From the NCBI GenBank assembly GCA_015832175.1, contig WJXW01000001.1, forward strand, positions 1,178,001-1,242,000: DNA of 64,000 nt, read 5' to 3'. The notes under the pieces are model-generated. The model searched no databases. It saw only the letters and a list, made by a program, of their open reading frames with translations, and had not been told where the DNA came from. Below, in pieces: positions 23,001 to 33,835 of this stretch (the stretch's first letter is position 1; every line of letters starts with the position of its first letter). Source of the DNA: Paraphaeosphaeria minitans (Eukaryota; Ascomycota; Dothideomycetes; Pleosporales; Didymosphaeriaceae). Made by a program: the position numbers and the translations under genes.

Positions 23001-23497
23001 TGCTCCCTATTTTTCTTCCACGCCTCAATGCGAGCGAGCGTAGCGGCTTTCCTCGCGTCCTCGTCTAGCTTCGACTTCTCGTCAGCACGCTTGTTTTTCT
23101 CTTGCCTGGTGTCGTTGGCCCGGGAGCTCGGGCTGGGGTCCGCGCCGGGGGTAGCCGATTGGGAATGATGAGCGCGGTCATCGCTGCGTCGGTGGTCGTC
23201 ATGCCGCTCCCAGCGGTCATCATGACCGGAGCGTCTGTCGTCGCGGCTGCCGCGATAGCTGGAACCATGCCCTCTGTCTCGTGACCGGTCTCTGTCCCGG
23301 TCGCGACGAGGCGAGCGGCTGCGACGGTAGGAATCGCGGTCGCGGTCCCTATCGCGGTCGCGGCGACGATCGTTGCGGCTGCGCTCGTCGTCGTAGTGGC
23401 GGCGGTCGTCACGGTCCCGCGTGTCGCGTCTGTCGTCACGATCACGGCGGGGGCCGCGTTCGTCGTACCTTGTTCGATCAGCGTGCCGGGAAGCCAT
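20081..23497 (-). CDS. PRP5: Pre-mRNA-processing DEAD-box RNA helicase Prp5
   Basis: 1138 codons read through, or 1123 aa if a 45-nt in-frame intron (22702-22746, GTATGT to ACAG) is removed, which I favour because it restores a compact conserved linker. The N-terminus is an Arg/Asp/Ser-rich RS-like tail (about 1-115). DIDPLDAFMAGL is the DPLD motif that is characteristic of Prp5. The helicase core follows with the Q region (TKPTPIQAQAIP), motif I AKTGSGKT, Ia PTREL, TPGR, II DEAD, III SAT, V ARGLD and VI HRCGRTGRAG, all intact. The C-terminus (STIEINDFPQKARWAVTN and onward) is the KH-like tail of this family. Prp5 acts in the nucleus when U2 snRNP joins the branch site in the prespliceosome. 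The gene is divergent from ERB1. Confidence 0.93.
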   Translation of the reverse strand: MASRHADRTRYDERGPRRDRDDRRDTRDRDDRRHYDDERSRNDRRRDRDRDRDRDSYRRSRSPRRDRDRDRSRDRGHGSSYRGSRDDRRSGHDDRWERHDDHRRSDDRAHHSQSATPGADPSPSSRANDTRQEKNKRADEKSKLDEDARKAATLARIEAWKKNREQPQTDSPAGGSSPAPATPATPAAPSAPSTSVAEQALMKATAPSKLGGEKKPKQAKAKEPFKLAETATPAPFAKVNSAPRNGAAVSSMYSVSVTSHLLTCTDRAGLASKSKGKIGSFGNKATLCKEAAKPAKKAFLDDGESTGKRSLQTLPDFTPLDQSPDAPDAEEDDVMDDMDSPEGDNAAEIQAQLEKRRTEMANEDAQMKEVTEEESVEKMDVDEVAGVQEDDIDPLDAFMAGLSETQPSRGRPQGQTMFDEDHEPDLTAVEGEDLLALAATKKRKKEVPITDHSKVEYEFFRKKFYTEPTEIANMTEEEVRNLRFELDGIIVKGANVPRPVTKWAQMGLLQQTMDVFGKLRFTKPTPIQAQAIPMAESGLDFIGVAKTGSGKTLAFGIPMIRHILDQQPLKPSDGPIALVLAPTRELSDQIGKELRPFLKASNLHIACAYGGSPISEQIAMIKRGGIHVLCATPGRLIDLLQSNSGRVLNLRRVTYLILDEADRMFDMGFEPQVMKIMANIRPDRQTILFSATMPKNINALAKKGLTNPAEVIIGGRSVVTKEVHQVVAIVSPGHDPKIKELLRQLGLLFSKDENAQILVFVERQETAEDLLHKLMKAKYVGVNTIHGAKDQTDRSEAINDFKQGVLPILIATSVAARGLDVPNLAMVFNYDCPTHLEDYVHRCGRTGRAGNKGTAITLIQIPGEERFTMHVARALRESGQDVPEDLQKISKDFKAKIKAGEEKWFDPGFGGKGLDKLDAARAMEKRREKRAHHIEGEDVSDDEPELPALKNLPEVVSATTAAGKDAEPAADEPAWKRLLTSKIVVSKTERPATTGPTKPMTAKERALAAASKVDGRLSKKGMIHHGQPIDNKGPDAGAFHSTIEINDFPQKARWAVTNRTNVVKILDTTGVSITTKGNFYPPGKEPGETDLPKLYILVEGDNENVVTDAMMEITRLLKEATMSSDDAPRGATGRYSVV

Positions 23498-23800
23498 GGC
23501 GGCTCTCGGAGTAATACTGTGACTTCAGTGCTGGAAGCTGCTGTGGTGCGCGGCAGCAGCAGCGGCGGCGGCGGCGGCGTTTTCTGGTATTACTGGTGTT
23601 GTCGAGGCCGCGCGGGTGGCTGCTCAATAATGTCCAACAGAGGGCGAAAAGCAGTTAAGACAACGCGACGGGGCAGAAACGAGCCACTAGCATCGGGTCC
23701 GTGCGCCTCCCCTTATCGATAACACCGAACCTTCGAAGAAAAATGTACTGTGCCAGCCGCCGAGCGCAACACTTTCTACACCGCGACGTTGCACGCCACA
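23498..23800. promoter_or_regulatory. Divergent promoter region of PRP5 and ERB1
   Basis: 303 nt between the two ATGs. It includes a CAG/CGG trinucleotide run (23551-23579) in the PRP5 leader. It must drive both genes; I could not identify a clear ribosome-biogenesis element. Confidence 0.55.
23551..23579. repeat. CAG/CGG trinucleotide run
   Basis: Short run of GCAGCAGCAG followed by repeated CGG units in the PRP5 5' leader. A GC-rich microsatellite that may form structure in the mRNA leader. Confidence 0.7.
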
Positions 23801-26182
23801 ATGGCCCCGAATCCCCGTAAGAGAAAGGCCGTCACGCGTGACGTGCCTGCCGCCAGCGACTGGGATGAAGAGCTAGCTGACGGCCTCCTCGACGGCATCC
23901 TGTCGCACAGCGAGGGCGAGTCCGATGCAGACTCAGAAGAAGAAGATGCAGAGAGTGACACCAGCAGCGTGATCGAGGGCTTGTCCGACGAGGATGAGGA
24001 AGACGATGAGAATGGTGCCTTCTCCGACACTGACCCCGACGAAGGGGAGCAGGGCATCCGCGAACAAATGCGCAAACTCAACACAAGAGATGTATCTGCG
24101 CGCCTCAATGGTGTGGACCATGCCCTTGACCTCGACTCTCGCCCGCAGGCCGAAGGCGAGCTGGATGATCAGACAGATGAAGACCTGAAGCCCAACTACA
24201 CCATCACGACCGACGCAAATGGCAACACACGCTATCTGTACAAGGAAATTGACCCCGTGTACGACTCAGACGATTCAGATGCCCCGGAGACGACCAATAC
24301 GATCGGCAATATCCCGCTCACGTACTACGACGAGTATCCGCACATAGGCTATGACATCAATGGCAGGAAGATCATGCGCCCTGCAAAGGGCGAGGCATTA
24401 GATGCGCTGTTAGATCAGATCGACATACCCAAGGGTTGGACTGGTCTGACAGACCCCGCCACCGGCAAGCCGCTCAACCTTTCGGAAGAGGAGCTAGACG
24501 TCCTGAAGAGACTCACCAGAAACGAGGTAGTCGAGGATGGCTACGACCCCTACCCAGAGATGGTACACTATTTCTCCGGGAAGAAGGAGATCATGCCTCT
24601 AAGCGCTGCACCGGAGCCGAAGCGGCGCTTTGTGCCTTCCAAACACGAAGCCAAACGTGTGATGAAGATCGTCAAAGCCATTAGAGAAGGTCGGATCCAA
24701 CCTTACAAGCCACCGTCTGAAGAGGAAGCGGAAGAAGAGCGGGTGTACTACGATGTGTGGGCTGACGAAAAGCCGCGTCCCGAGAACTCAATGCATCTCG
24801 CTGCACCCAAATTGCCACCGCCCGGTTACGATGCAAGCTACCATCCTCCTTCGGAGTACCTCCCCGATAAGAATGAGGAAGCTGCTTGGCTGGCGGCTGA
24901 TGAGGAAGACCGAGAGAAGGACTATCTCCCCAAAAATTACGAGGCTTTGAGGAAGGTGCCGGGTTACGAACGTTTTGTGAAGGAAAGGTTCGAGCGCAGT
25001 CTCGACCTGTACTTGGCTCCCAGAGTACGGCGGAACAAGCTCAACATCGATCCAGAATCGCTTCTTCCCAAATTACCCAATCCAGAAGACTTGAAGCCGT
25101 TCCCGACGACTTGCGCGGCAATCTTCCGAGGCCAGGAAGGGCGCGTCCGCAGTGTATCGTTTGATCCGCATGGCATTTTCGTCGCCAGCGGTGGCGACGA
25201 CGGCTACGTGCGCATCTGGGAGTTACTAACAGGCCGTCAAGTATGGAATGTCAAGTTGTCGGATGAAGACGCCGTAGATGCGGTCAAATGGAGGCCGACC
25301 AAAGATGCATCCATACTGGCAGCAGCCGCAGGAGAGAGCGTATATATGATCGTGCCTTACTCAATCTTGTCGCCGGATGTAGAGCAAGCAAGTCGCGATA
25401 TACTAGACGCGGGATGGGGCTATGCAGCATCGAAACCATCCACTACTTCGATTGGCGTAACGAATGAGCCTCCGGGCAAGTGGGCTCGACCTGGCAGTAA
25501 ATTCGAGTCGAAGGGCGTATTGGTACAGGCCACTGTCCGTTCGATGGTCAAGATCATCAATTGGCACAGAAAAGGCGACTATTTCGCTACGGTATCACCT
25601 CGAGGCCAGAGCTCGGCGGTGGCGATCCACACTCTGTCCAAACATCTCACACAATTACCGTTCCGGCGGCTCAAAGGTATTGCTCAGACGGCGCAATTCC
25701 ATCCGTCCAAGGCAATATTCTTTGTGGCCACCCGCAACACCATCAGAAGCTATGATCTCGCCAAACAGGAGCTCGTCAAGATTCTTCAGCCGGGTGCGAA
25801 GTGGATATCCTCCATCGACGTGCACCCAGGTGGAGACAACATCATTGTCGGTACCTACGACAAGCGGTTGCTGTGGCACGACCTTGACCTGTCAACGAAG
25901 CCTTACAAGACGCTTCGTTTCCACCAGGAGGCGATCCGTGCGGTGCGGTTCCATCAAGGAGGCTTGCCGCTTTTTGCAGATGCGAGCGACGACGGCAGTC
26001 TGCAGATATTCCACGGCAAGGTGGTTGGCGACCTGATGGAGAATGCCACGATCGTGCCGCTCAAGGTGCTGAAGGGGCACAAGGTCAAGAGCAGGTTGGG
26101 AGTGATGGACGTAGACTGGCATCCTAGGGAGCCATGGTGTGTTAGCGCAGGGGCTGACGGGACGTGTCGACTGTGGAGTTAG
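23801..26182 (+). CDS. ERB1: Ribosome biogenesis WD40 protein Erb1 (BOP1 homologue)
   Basis: Single exon, 793 aa, normal for fungal Erb1. The start is [14 protein letters not shown] at 23801; an in-frame ATG at 23750 is less likely because it adds 17 unrelated residues. An acidic N-terminus (about 25-110) is followed by the BOP1NT domain (about 170-430), with [40 protein letters not shown] and [19 protein letters not shown]. The C-terminal half is a WD40 propeller beginning at [20 protein letters not shown] and ending [20 protein letters not shown]. Erb1 joins Nop7/Pes1 and Ytm1/WDR12 in the nucleolus for 27S pre-rRNA processing and 60S assembly. The frame is intact, with no introns. Confidence 0.95.
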   Translation: MAPNPRKRKAVTRDVPAASDWDEELADGLLDGILSHSEGESDADSEEEDAESDTSSVIEGLSDEDEEDDENGAFSDTDPDEGEQGIREQMRKLNTRDVSARLNGVDHALDLDSRPQAEGELDDQTDEDLKPNYTITTDANGNTRYLYKEIDPVYDSDDSDAPETTNTIGNIPLTYYDEYPHIGYDINGRKIMRPAKGEALDALLDQIDIPKGWTGLTDPATGKPLNLSEEELDVLKRLTRNEVVEDGYDPYPEMVHYFSGKKEIMPLSAAPEPKRRFVPSKHEAKRVMKIVKAIREGRIQPYKPPSEEEAEEERVYYDVWADEKPRPENSMHLAAPKLPPPGYDASYHPPSEYLPDKNEEAAWLAADEEDREKDYLPKNYEALRKVPGYERFVKERFERSLDLYLAPRVRRNKLNIDPESLLPKLPNPEDLKPFPTTCAAIFRGQEGRVRSVSFDPHGIFVASGGDDGYVRIWELLTGRQVWNVKLSDEDAVDAVKWRPTKDASILAAAAGESVYMIVPYSILSPDVEQASRDILDAGWGYAASKPSTTSIGVTNEPPGKWARPGSKFESKGVLVQATVRSMVKIINWHRKGDYFATVSPRGQSSAVAIHTLSKHLTQLPFRRLKGIAQTAQFHPSKAIFFVATRNTIRSYDLAKQELVKILQPGAKWISSIDVHPGGDNIIVGTYDKRLLWHDLDLSTKPYKTLRFHQEAIRAVRFHQGGLPLFADASDDGSLQIFHGKVVGDLMENATIVPLKVLKGHKVKSRLGVMDVDWHPREPWCVSAGADGTCRLWS

Positions 26183-27103
26183 ATGGCAGCATTGCGTGTT
26201 TAGTGTGTACATGGTGGCGCCGTCAGAAGGGATATAGGTACAGCAGCAATCTATGTCGATCAGTCGTTGATGTGCGTTCAACACCACGCCAAGTGAACAT
26301 GCGCCCAGATACGGCAACTGAGTCGAGGTCCGTCGAAGGTTTCGCCACCAGTTCAGGGGGGAGAGGCTCGGTGTAAAGGGTCAGGTGTATCTGATATCAC
26401 ATGCCAGGGGTATCGTTGCGCAGAGGAGGCGGACAGGCACACGTGCGGGGGTTGTTGAACCCAGTGTTGAGTTTGACGAGCAGGATGGCATTGGGTGGTT
26501 TGCTGGCGTGGGCGTGGGCGTGGCGGTGTGAGTGGGAGTGACGACTGTGACGACTGTTAGGGTTTACTTATCTGTAGCTTCATCGCAGAGAGCCCTAGGT
26601 AGGATGAGCGACTGTACTGTGTACCTAATAGATAGGCGCCGCGCGTAGCTTTGGAAGTGCAAGAGAGCCAAGTCAAGGGCCACAAACGTCAATTGAGATC
26701 TCGGGATGCTCGAGTAACTACCTAGCTCCTACAATCAATCAGATGATGCGCGAGAGGTTTCAACCCACTTCGCAGTGTACTTCGTAGTCTACTGTGCAGT
26801 GGATGTTCAGCATGTATCTAGCCTAGCATGCCTAGCACGTCTAGCACGCCTATGCCCCGAAAGCTGTAGATCATACATCTCAGTCACGTTGCGTACAAGT
26901 GGCCCTGATTGGCCGTGGCTGTCGATGCAACCGCAAGGCATTCACAGGCACACGACACCGTCGACGCTGCCCGCCGCCATGTTTCCAATGTCTCTGTGTC
27001 TGTCTCGCCGCCCGCCACGCTGCACTCCTGTCTGCGCTCTCGCCCTTGACCTCGCCCTCGAGCTGCGACACGCACTGCAACCCCAAGGCCCTCTGCCTCC
27101 CTG
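26183..27103. other. Intergenic; 3' end of ERB1 and promoter/leader of the bHLH gene
   Basis: 921 nt without a recognisable gene. The final ~200 nt are C-rich and read openly in several frames, consistent with a leader. Confidence 0.5.
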
Positions 27104-28486
27104 ATGAGCACCCCAGCAGGCCAGCGACCCATCATGCCGCGAGCCAGCTTTCCCCCCACACCCGCACCCTCCACGGACATCACGGGCAAGACGAGTGCGC
27201 ACCCAGGCCCCTTGGACACGGTCCAATTCGCCCTGCCGCCCGCCGCGATAGGCAGCGCCCGCCGCAGCACCACCGAGACGTCGTCCTCGGCCTCGAACGC
27301 CTCTGATTCCTCGTACCGGCCCTGGTCGCCCGCGTCCCCGTCAGCTTCGCGCAAACGCCCCAGCTCGAGCCAGAGCGTCGTCATCAACGATGACTACTCG
27401 CTGCCCCCGCCGCCGACGCGCTCGCGCAAGATCATCCAGATGAAGCCGAAGGAGTCGCAGGAGCAATCCAAAACAGCCCCCTCGCCGGCCTCAGCAGCCA
27501 AGTCGGCGCCCGCTGCTGGTGCTGCTGCCGGGAAGCGGAAGCAGTCTGGAAACACGACTGCGGCAGGCCGGAAGATTGCTCGCAAGACGGCGCACAGCTT
27601 GATCGAGCGCAGGCGGCGGTCCAAGATGAATGAGGAGTTTGGCGTGCTGAAAGATATGATCCCCGCGTGTGCGGGGCAGGACATGCACAAGCTCACCATC
27701 TTGCAGGTACGACCCCAAACAAGGTACCAGCACACAATTGCCACTCCGACCCGCTGACACGATGTGCAGGCCAGCATCGAGTACATGCGCTATCTGCAAC
27801 AGTGCGTCGACGATCTGAAGGCTGCCCATCGCCCGAGGCGCGCCTCGCCCACGCCTGCGTCCCCCCGACGGGAGCGACCCCCACCTGCCGTCGCGACAGC
27901 TGCCGCGGAAGACGAAGGTGAAGACGGAGACGGAGACGACGACGAAGAAGAAGACGAAGAAGATGTCCAGGATGAGGACATGCCTGACGCCGTCCCTCCA
28001 AAGCACACTGCACATGCCCCGCGGACAGCGAGCTACCAATTTGCCAATGCCTCGCCTGCCATCTACCCCTGTGACCGCAGCGTGTACTCCACTACAACAT
28101 CGCCTGCACTCCGCCCAGGCGACGTGCAGAACTACTCCGCAACCATGTCTCCTGCCCTGCAACCCTCTGACCCGCACCACTACTCATTGTCCTCGTCAAT
28201 CCGTTCTACAGCTGCATCGCCAGCATTTGGAGGACAAACTCCGTCGCAAGCGCAATTTCAGAATCCCTTCCCCACGGCTCCATCGAGCAAAAACTCGCTC
28301 TCTGGCCCTGCGGGTGGTGGCTTTGCGCTCACCTCTCCTGCATTGGGACCACAGGCAGATCGCGAAGACCATGAAGCCACCGAGGCACTGTTAATGCTGA
28401 ACACAGATCGAGGAAGTTGGCATCGCAGCAACGGTGGCCAAGTTGGTGGACGCGGTATGAGTGTAAGGGATCTTCTGACCGGATAG
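27104..28486 (+). CDS. bHLH transcription factor
   Basis: join(27104..27706,27770..28486), 439 aa. The 63-nt intron (GTACGA to TGCAG, with CTGAC before the acceptor) falls inside the bHLH. Residues 1-165 are Pro/Ser/Ala-rich. The basic region is ARKTAHSLIERRRRSKMNEE, with the His-Glu-Arg arrangement of E-box binders. Helix 1 and the loop run to HKLTILQ, and helix 2 ASIEYMRYLQQCVDDLK begins exactly at exon 2. An acidic run of Asp/Glu (about 265-285) and repeated SPAL/PSDPH-type segments form a possible activation domain. The end is MSVRDLLTG. The start is uncertain: the ATG at 27104 is followed by a second at 27134 with A at -3. Probably a nuclear regulator; targets unknown. Confidence 0.85.
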
Positions 28487-30101
28487 ACGACTGTAATCCT
28501 ATGTGGGACATGTTCCGGGCTATGTTTGACCTCCATACACTGGGTAAGATGGGGAATCTACATGGAAGGCGTTGGAGGACTTTTGCTTTGCAACTGTTTG
28601 CTCCTCCAAGGCCGTCAATTGTCAGCTAATGTGCGCTCTTGTGTTGAAACCCGCGTAGGGTGCGGTGCGATGTAGTAAGTACTTCTATAATGAGTTGGAG
28701 AAACGCACCAAAAGTGTAGGGAAATATCAACCCTTTCTAGATGCTCAATGTTCGCAGCAAAGCAGACAAGTGGGCGGGTGCGGAGAGCTGAGCACAAGTA
28801 CCTAGCATGTGGTATATATTCCATTCCTCCAAGGACAACGTTCCGCGCATCGACAGTAACCCATGCGACATGGTCGGCACGTGGCATGGTTTCGCCCGTG
28901 GACCCATAGACGGCTGCTGATGCCTTGGGTTCTGGTGTCGGAACCTTCTCTCGACCGCGCTCGCGAACCCTCCCCGTGCAGAATATACACAGTACCACAC
29001 ACTACTTCCGATCCGATCCCTCCTCTCAATGAACAGGCACCAAGGAGTACCGATCGGAACCCAGTTGGGAATGGCAGCCAAGAGTCGGTGTTGGGCAGTC
29101 GTCGGCCCTACGAGAGCCGCATGAGCCATGAGGCTATGAGCGAGGCAGTCGAGAGCCATTGCGTATCAATACCTAGGGCTGCGGGCCGGGGCCGCCCATG
29201 GTAGACAGGAGATGGATTGCACAAAGAGAAAGTCTGGCCACTGGCATGTTTGTCTTTGCATCAAGGTCACCGTCTTCGATCTGCGAGTCCCGGTGTCGCA
29301 CCCTTGTCGCTCAATGCCTTCATACGTCTCATTCCTCTCCTTGTTCTCTTACTCGTCTTGTTTTACACATGGCTGTCTCGACGGAACAGGTCCTCGCGTA
29401 GGGTTTGACGTGCACACACATCTTGGCCGTCGGTCTTTCGGTCTTTCGGTCTTCGCGAGGCCGAGCTCAGGGCTGGAGCAATCGGTGAATCCGATCCCTG
29501 TGCCTGTTCTCCTCTCAGCCTCGCCCGCCAAACCCGCAAGATGCAATAGCTCCCCAGGCAAACATCTTGGTCTGAGCATGCGATCATATTCGTAGCTCTT
29601 TGCGCTTGGTAGCAAGGCCGAGAAAGCTTGACAGGACACAAGAGCGGCCACCCCTGTGGTGAGCGTGGCGGTCTTGCGGGTGCTATGACCCCGCATTCAC
29701 CCTCACTACCGCTACGACCGCGTGCGGCCGCACTGGAACCGGGCACCTTTGGGTCGCTTGGGGCTGGTGACACGGATTTAATACTCCTAATACCCAGCCT
29801 TGATAGTGGTATATTTGGAGATGCCGTTCCCACCTGTGAGTCACGTCACGCGTCTACTTCGACCGATAACGTCTTCTCGAGGCCCTCTAGAATTACTGGG
29901 ATTCTGCGCACCTTGTTTCCCCTTGTTTGCCTAACGTACGACCCATCCCGAAGTCGCAGCATCTCGAGATACCCATCGGACCTTGAATCTAATTGACTCT
30001 TCACCTCCGGAAACGCCAACACACGTTAAGACGATACTCATAATCACCTCAGTCGACATAGACATCGTCCATACAAGCCCCCTTGTAGCTGTCGGAACAA
30101 C
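28487..30101. other. Gene-poor stretch upstream of the MFS gene
   Basis: 1.6 kb. Several overlapping open frames of 60-156 codons occur on both strands, none with recognisable domains, and their overlap suggests low stop density rather than genes. Confidence 0.45.
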
Positions 30102-31909
30102 ATGTCGCTCGCTGCGGAGACAGCGGCACCTTCGAGGGAAAGTTCCGAGTACAAACAAAAGGACGTCTACGGAGATGTTGAGCAGGGCGCGATACCAGTG
30201 GAGGAAGCAGAGAAGGAGCTCACAGTATGCCCGGCTTGCTGAAGCAATACTTCTACTTGCTGACAGCCACCTAGAAGACCGAAGCACCTGAAACCGATAT
30301 AGGGAGCGAACTTGAGAAACACCTCTCCCGGAAAAGCACACGAACACGAAAGCAACAGCTGGAGTCAGAAAGCCTACCTTTGATGGACTTGGAAAACAAT
30401 CTCGTCGGATGGGACTCACAAGATGATCTATTACATCCTCGCAATTTCGCTGAGAACAGGAAGTGGTTCATCATGGCACTGTTGTCCGCAATCACGTTTT
30501 TGTGTCCGTTGACGTCGTCAATATTTGCTCCAGCTGTCAGCTTCATGAACGCAGATTTCCATAACACGTCACAGCTTCTGGGCGCATTGGCTGTGAGCGT
30601 GTTCGTGCTCGGTTTTGCAGTAAGCTAGTTTCCAACGTCAACTGCTACATTGGAAACTCATGTCATCGCAGGTCGGCCCCTTGATCCTGGGTCCCTTGTC
30701 CGAGATCTACGGTCGTCGCATTGTTCTGAACGGGGCGAACGTGATCTTCTGTGCATTCGACCTCGGGTGTGCGTTGGCACCAAACCTCAGCGGACTCATC
30801 TTGATGCGATTCTTTGGTGGCATGGGCGGCTCGGCTTGTCTCACGGTAGGGTCCGGTGTCGTTGCGGATCTTTTTCCTGCCGAACAGCGTGGCAAGGCGA
30901 TGGCTTTTTACTCCACCGGCATCTTGTTCGGCCCCGTGCTGGGTCCCATCCTAGGTGGGTTCATCGCACAACAAGCTGGCTGGCGCTGGGTCTTCTGGGT
31001 CGTGTTCATTGCGAGCTTTTTGATTGCTACCGGCCTCTTCATCTTGTACCGCGAAACGAACCATGTCGTCTTACTGGACTGGAAAACGGCAAAGTTGAGG
31101 AAAGAAATGAACCTTCCTGGGTTGCAGAACATCATGACACATCAGAAAGACGCTGTGGCACGTTCGGCTACTACGGTGCTCAAGCAGGGCGTTATACGCC
31201 CGTTGAAACTGCTCACCAGGTCCCCCATCGTCTTCTTCCTGAGCATATACGTGGCTTTCATTTTCGGTTTGCTGTATCTTCTGTTCACGACAATCACGGA
31301 AGTCTACATCGCGACTTACGGCTGGTCTCCGCAGATTTGCGGTCTTGCCTATCTGGGTCTTGGCGTCGGTTTCTTCATAGGATTGACCGTCGTGGCTCGA
31401 ACGTCAGATGCGACCATCATAAAGCTCAGTAAGAAGAACAACAATGTCTACGAGCCGGAGTACCGCCTGGCACCTTGCCTCGGTTTTGGATTCTTCATCC
31501 CCATCTCGTTCTTCTGGTAAGCTGCATCCACCAATGAACATCCACGCAAGCTTGACTAATCTCGAAACGCAGGTATGGATGGTGCACGTACTACAAAGTC
31601 CACTGGATCGTCCCCATCATTGGCCTGATCCCCTTCGGCTTTGGCTCTATGGGTGTCTTCATGCCGATCCAAACTTACATGGTTGACTCCTATCCGCAAT
31701 ATGCCGCTTCCGCCATGGCAGCCATGACGTGTGTCCGTATGCTGTTCGGGGCCGTACTCCCACTTGCTGGGCCAAGTATGTATCGCAGTCTAGGACTGGG
31801 ATGGGGAAACAGCCTCCTAGGATTGGTGGCCGTAGGGATGATTCCTGCCCCCGCATTGATATTCAAGTATGGGACTCAGCTGCAAAAAAGGTTTCCGCTG
31901 AACCTGTGA
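30102..31909 (+). CDS. MFS drug:H+ antiporter, DHA1 family
   Basis: join(30102..30224,30275..30619,30672..31516,31573..31909), 549 aa. The three introns are 50, 52 and 56 nt with canonical ends, and the last has TTGACTAAT. The cytosolic N-terminus (about 1-105) carries the degenerate DHA1 entry motif ending RNFAENRKWF. Helix 1 is LSAITFLCPLTSSIFAP, motif A lies near LSEIYGRRIVLNG, and motif C-like Gly/Pro spacing is seen in GPVLGPILGGFIAQQAGWRW. The second half retains six helices, including FIFGLLYLLFTTITEVY and GFGSMGVFMPIQTYMVDSYP. Such plasma-membrane pumps export drugs or fungal metabolites by proton antiport. Its neighbours are a GST, a decayed dehydrogenase and an old yellow enzyme, suggesting detoxification or metabolite export. 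Confidence 0.9.
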
Positions 31910-32320
31910 TTGATCGAGGGGGGCCCGATCACGGAAGCTTGGGGGCGTAGGAAGGGCTGTCACGATAGGATGCTTTTTTCTTCTTCTAATGGCATATCAT
32001 TGGGTGATAGACGCATTATCATACAGGGATACAAACAAGGTAGAGCAACATGATCTTTGCAGTAGGAGGAAATCTTGGAAGGATCTGTACGTCCGTGGGT
32101 AATTAATTTGATATAGGCTAATAATCAACACACTAGCATCGCTACAACATTCAAAAACCAAACCACATCAAGTTGTTCCGAAATCAGGCTGTGCTTACGT
32201 TTTGTAGTGATCAAAACCCATACAAGTCGCTTTAGTGTGGGAGTTCAATTGACCTCAGCAAAAGTTTTACCGGTCACAAAGTGCCGTGGATTCATGCAGC
32301 CCGGTGTGCGTGCTGTTCGA
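31910..32320. other. Intergenic between convergent MFS and GST genes
   Basis: 411 nt of AT-richer 3' sequence, with no gene seen. Confidence 0.5.
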
Positions 32321-33292
32321 TCAACTGTCCCTCCTCGACCACTCCTTGCACGCCTCATACACCCTCACGAATCCCTCGTCGAGCCCCACAACTCTCTCAA
32401 GCACCTCGCCATCCACCCTTCCCAAAAACTTCAAGAAAGCCACGAATATGAAATCAGCATAGCTCACCTTCGCCCCCAGGAAGAATGGCCCGCTGGCATC
32501 CTTCCTTAGCAATCTGCCTAGTTCGGTCGCGGCTTTGCCTGCTTCCTCCCAGCATTTCCGGGTGGCGTCTTCCGCTAGGACTCGCGAAAGGGGCTTGCCG
32601 AACCGAACCTCTCTAGTCTCCAGGAAGTAGCTTGCGCTTCGGGGATTGAGTATAGTAGGCACCTTCGGGATGACGAAGGGCCGAAGGGGACTGGACAGCG
32701 CGGTTACCAGGTCTCTGACTTGAGCGTTGATCGGCTCTTTGATGTTGAGAGAGGGTGTCGGATAGAGTTGCTCAAGTGTGTGGGCGATAACCCAGGAGTC
32801 CATTTCGAGCGTGGAGTTGTGGTACTTTATCGCGGGAGAGGAGTAGGGGACAGGGTTTCGGTGTGATGGGTTGGGAGATATGCCTCTGGGTATATCGTCA
32901 GTGGACCACACCGTGAAGAATCGAGGTGATAGGCTCGTGTTGCAGATCTTTCGAATGAGATGTTTGAGGCCGGCCAACACAGAGCGACGATGGAGAACAA
33001 GGGTCTTGATACGCAAACCACTTGAACCGGATGCTTTCCTTGATCATGATAAGCTATGAGAGGGGGTCGACGAACAAAGATGACAGTGTATGTGCGAGGT
33101 CAGGGTACTCAACCCATTGAGTGGTGTACGGGATGGACTTGTAGTTGAGGATCATTCGCGCTATGGATATCTTGTCAGTGCTACTGCGTGTAGCATGAGT
33201 GGGAACAAAGAAGCCGACTTACTTTTCCAAGGATTGAGAGACCATGCAGTACCTTGCTTAGACGGCAAGTCATAGAGAATCACCTGGGACAT
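32321..33292 (-). CDS. Glutathione S-transferase-like protein
   Basis: complement(join(32321..32885,33076..33160,33223..33292)), 239 aa. Exon 1 encodes MSQVILYDLPSKQGTAWSLN. After a 62-nt intron (GTAAGT to CATAG), exon 2 gives TRMILNYKSIPYTTQWVEYP, the beta-alpha-beta of a thioredoxin-like GST N-domain. Exon 3 restores SLGISPNP, then YSSPAIKYHNSTLEMDSW (substrate-binding cis-Pro region), and an all-helical C-domain including FFLGAKVSYADFIFVAFLKF. The family resembles fungal GSTs of the Ure2/omega-like or etherase type. The second intron is 190 nt with an uncommon donor, GTTCGT; it is inferred because it rejoins the fold in frame, and could be two introns. It probably conjugates or reduces small molecules with glutathione in the cytosol. 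Confidence 0.8.
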
Positions 33293-33835
33293 CTTGAAGA
33301 AATGGGCAGTAGTGCTAAGATCTCGTCAACAACCTTGGAATGGTCCAAGCAAGATTCGGATGGTGAATGTTTAGTCGGTGTCGTGGTAATAGACGGCTGC
33401 TGTTCAACTTGATATGGTGCTTATGAAGTATGCTGACACTTCCGCGGCCGTTGTGTGTCACGCAGGGACTAGGCTGCATCGGGCATCCTTCTCCTCTCCC
33501 ACGGCGTTAGCGGCAACCAGTGCGACCGTCTGGGCTACCGAAGTAGGTATACTTATGCAGGGACATCTCTTCCGAGCTTCAATATTTTTCTTACCCATGT
33601 TGCTATGGCCTCACGGAACGAGGAAGCGATTCCTTTTCCATCTCAGTCAGCTCGTGCAGGAATTTCGAGGTATCGCCCACGGACCTGAGACAATGAACGA
33701 CCACAGATGCAGAGAGCGCGGCAGCGGGTGTGTGCATGTTTTGCAGATCTCATGGAAAGTCTCCCAAACCGCCATGGAAAAGCACATGAGCTCCATAGGC
33801 TTCTTCCATACTTCAATGCTTAGCAATTGAAAAGC
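33293..33835. other. Intergenic; GST promoter and possible remains of the dehydrogenase relic
   Basis: About 540 nt. Open frames here have no recognisable motif. The part nearest 33835 may be the unrecognisable 3' end of the ERG26-like relic. Confidence 0.4.

Noticed and set aside
23065..23445. Long alternative frames in the RS-like N-terminus of PRP5
   Set aside because: Repetitive codons for Arg/Asp/Ser create stop-free mirror frames; not genes.
30650..31432. 260-codon second frame inside the MFS gene
   Set aside because: Overlaps the MFS exon in another frame and lacks hydrophobic helices; the MFS reading is continuous and conserved.
33414..33830. 138-codon plus-strand open frame
   Set aside because: No recognisable domain; lies opposite probable remains of the dehydrogenase relic and the GST promoter.
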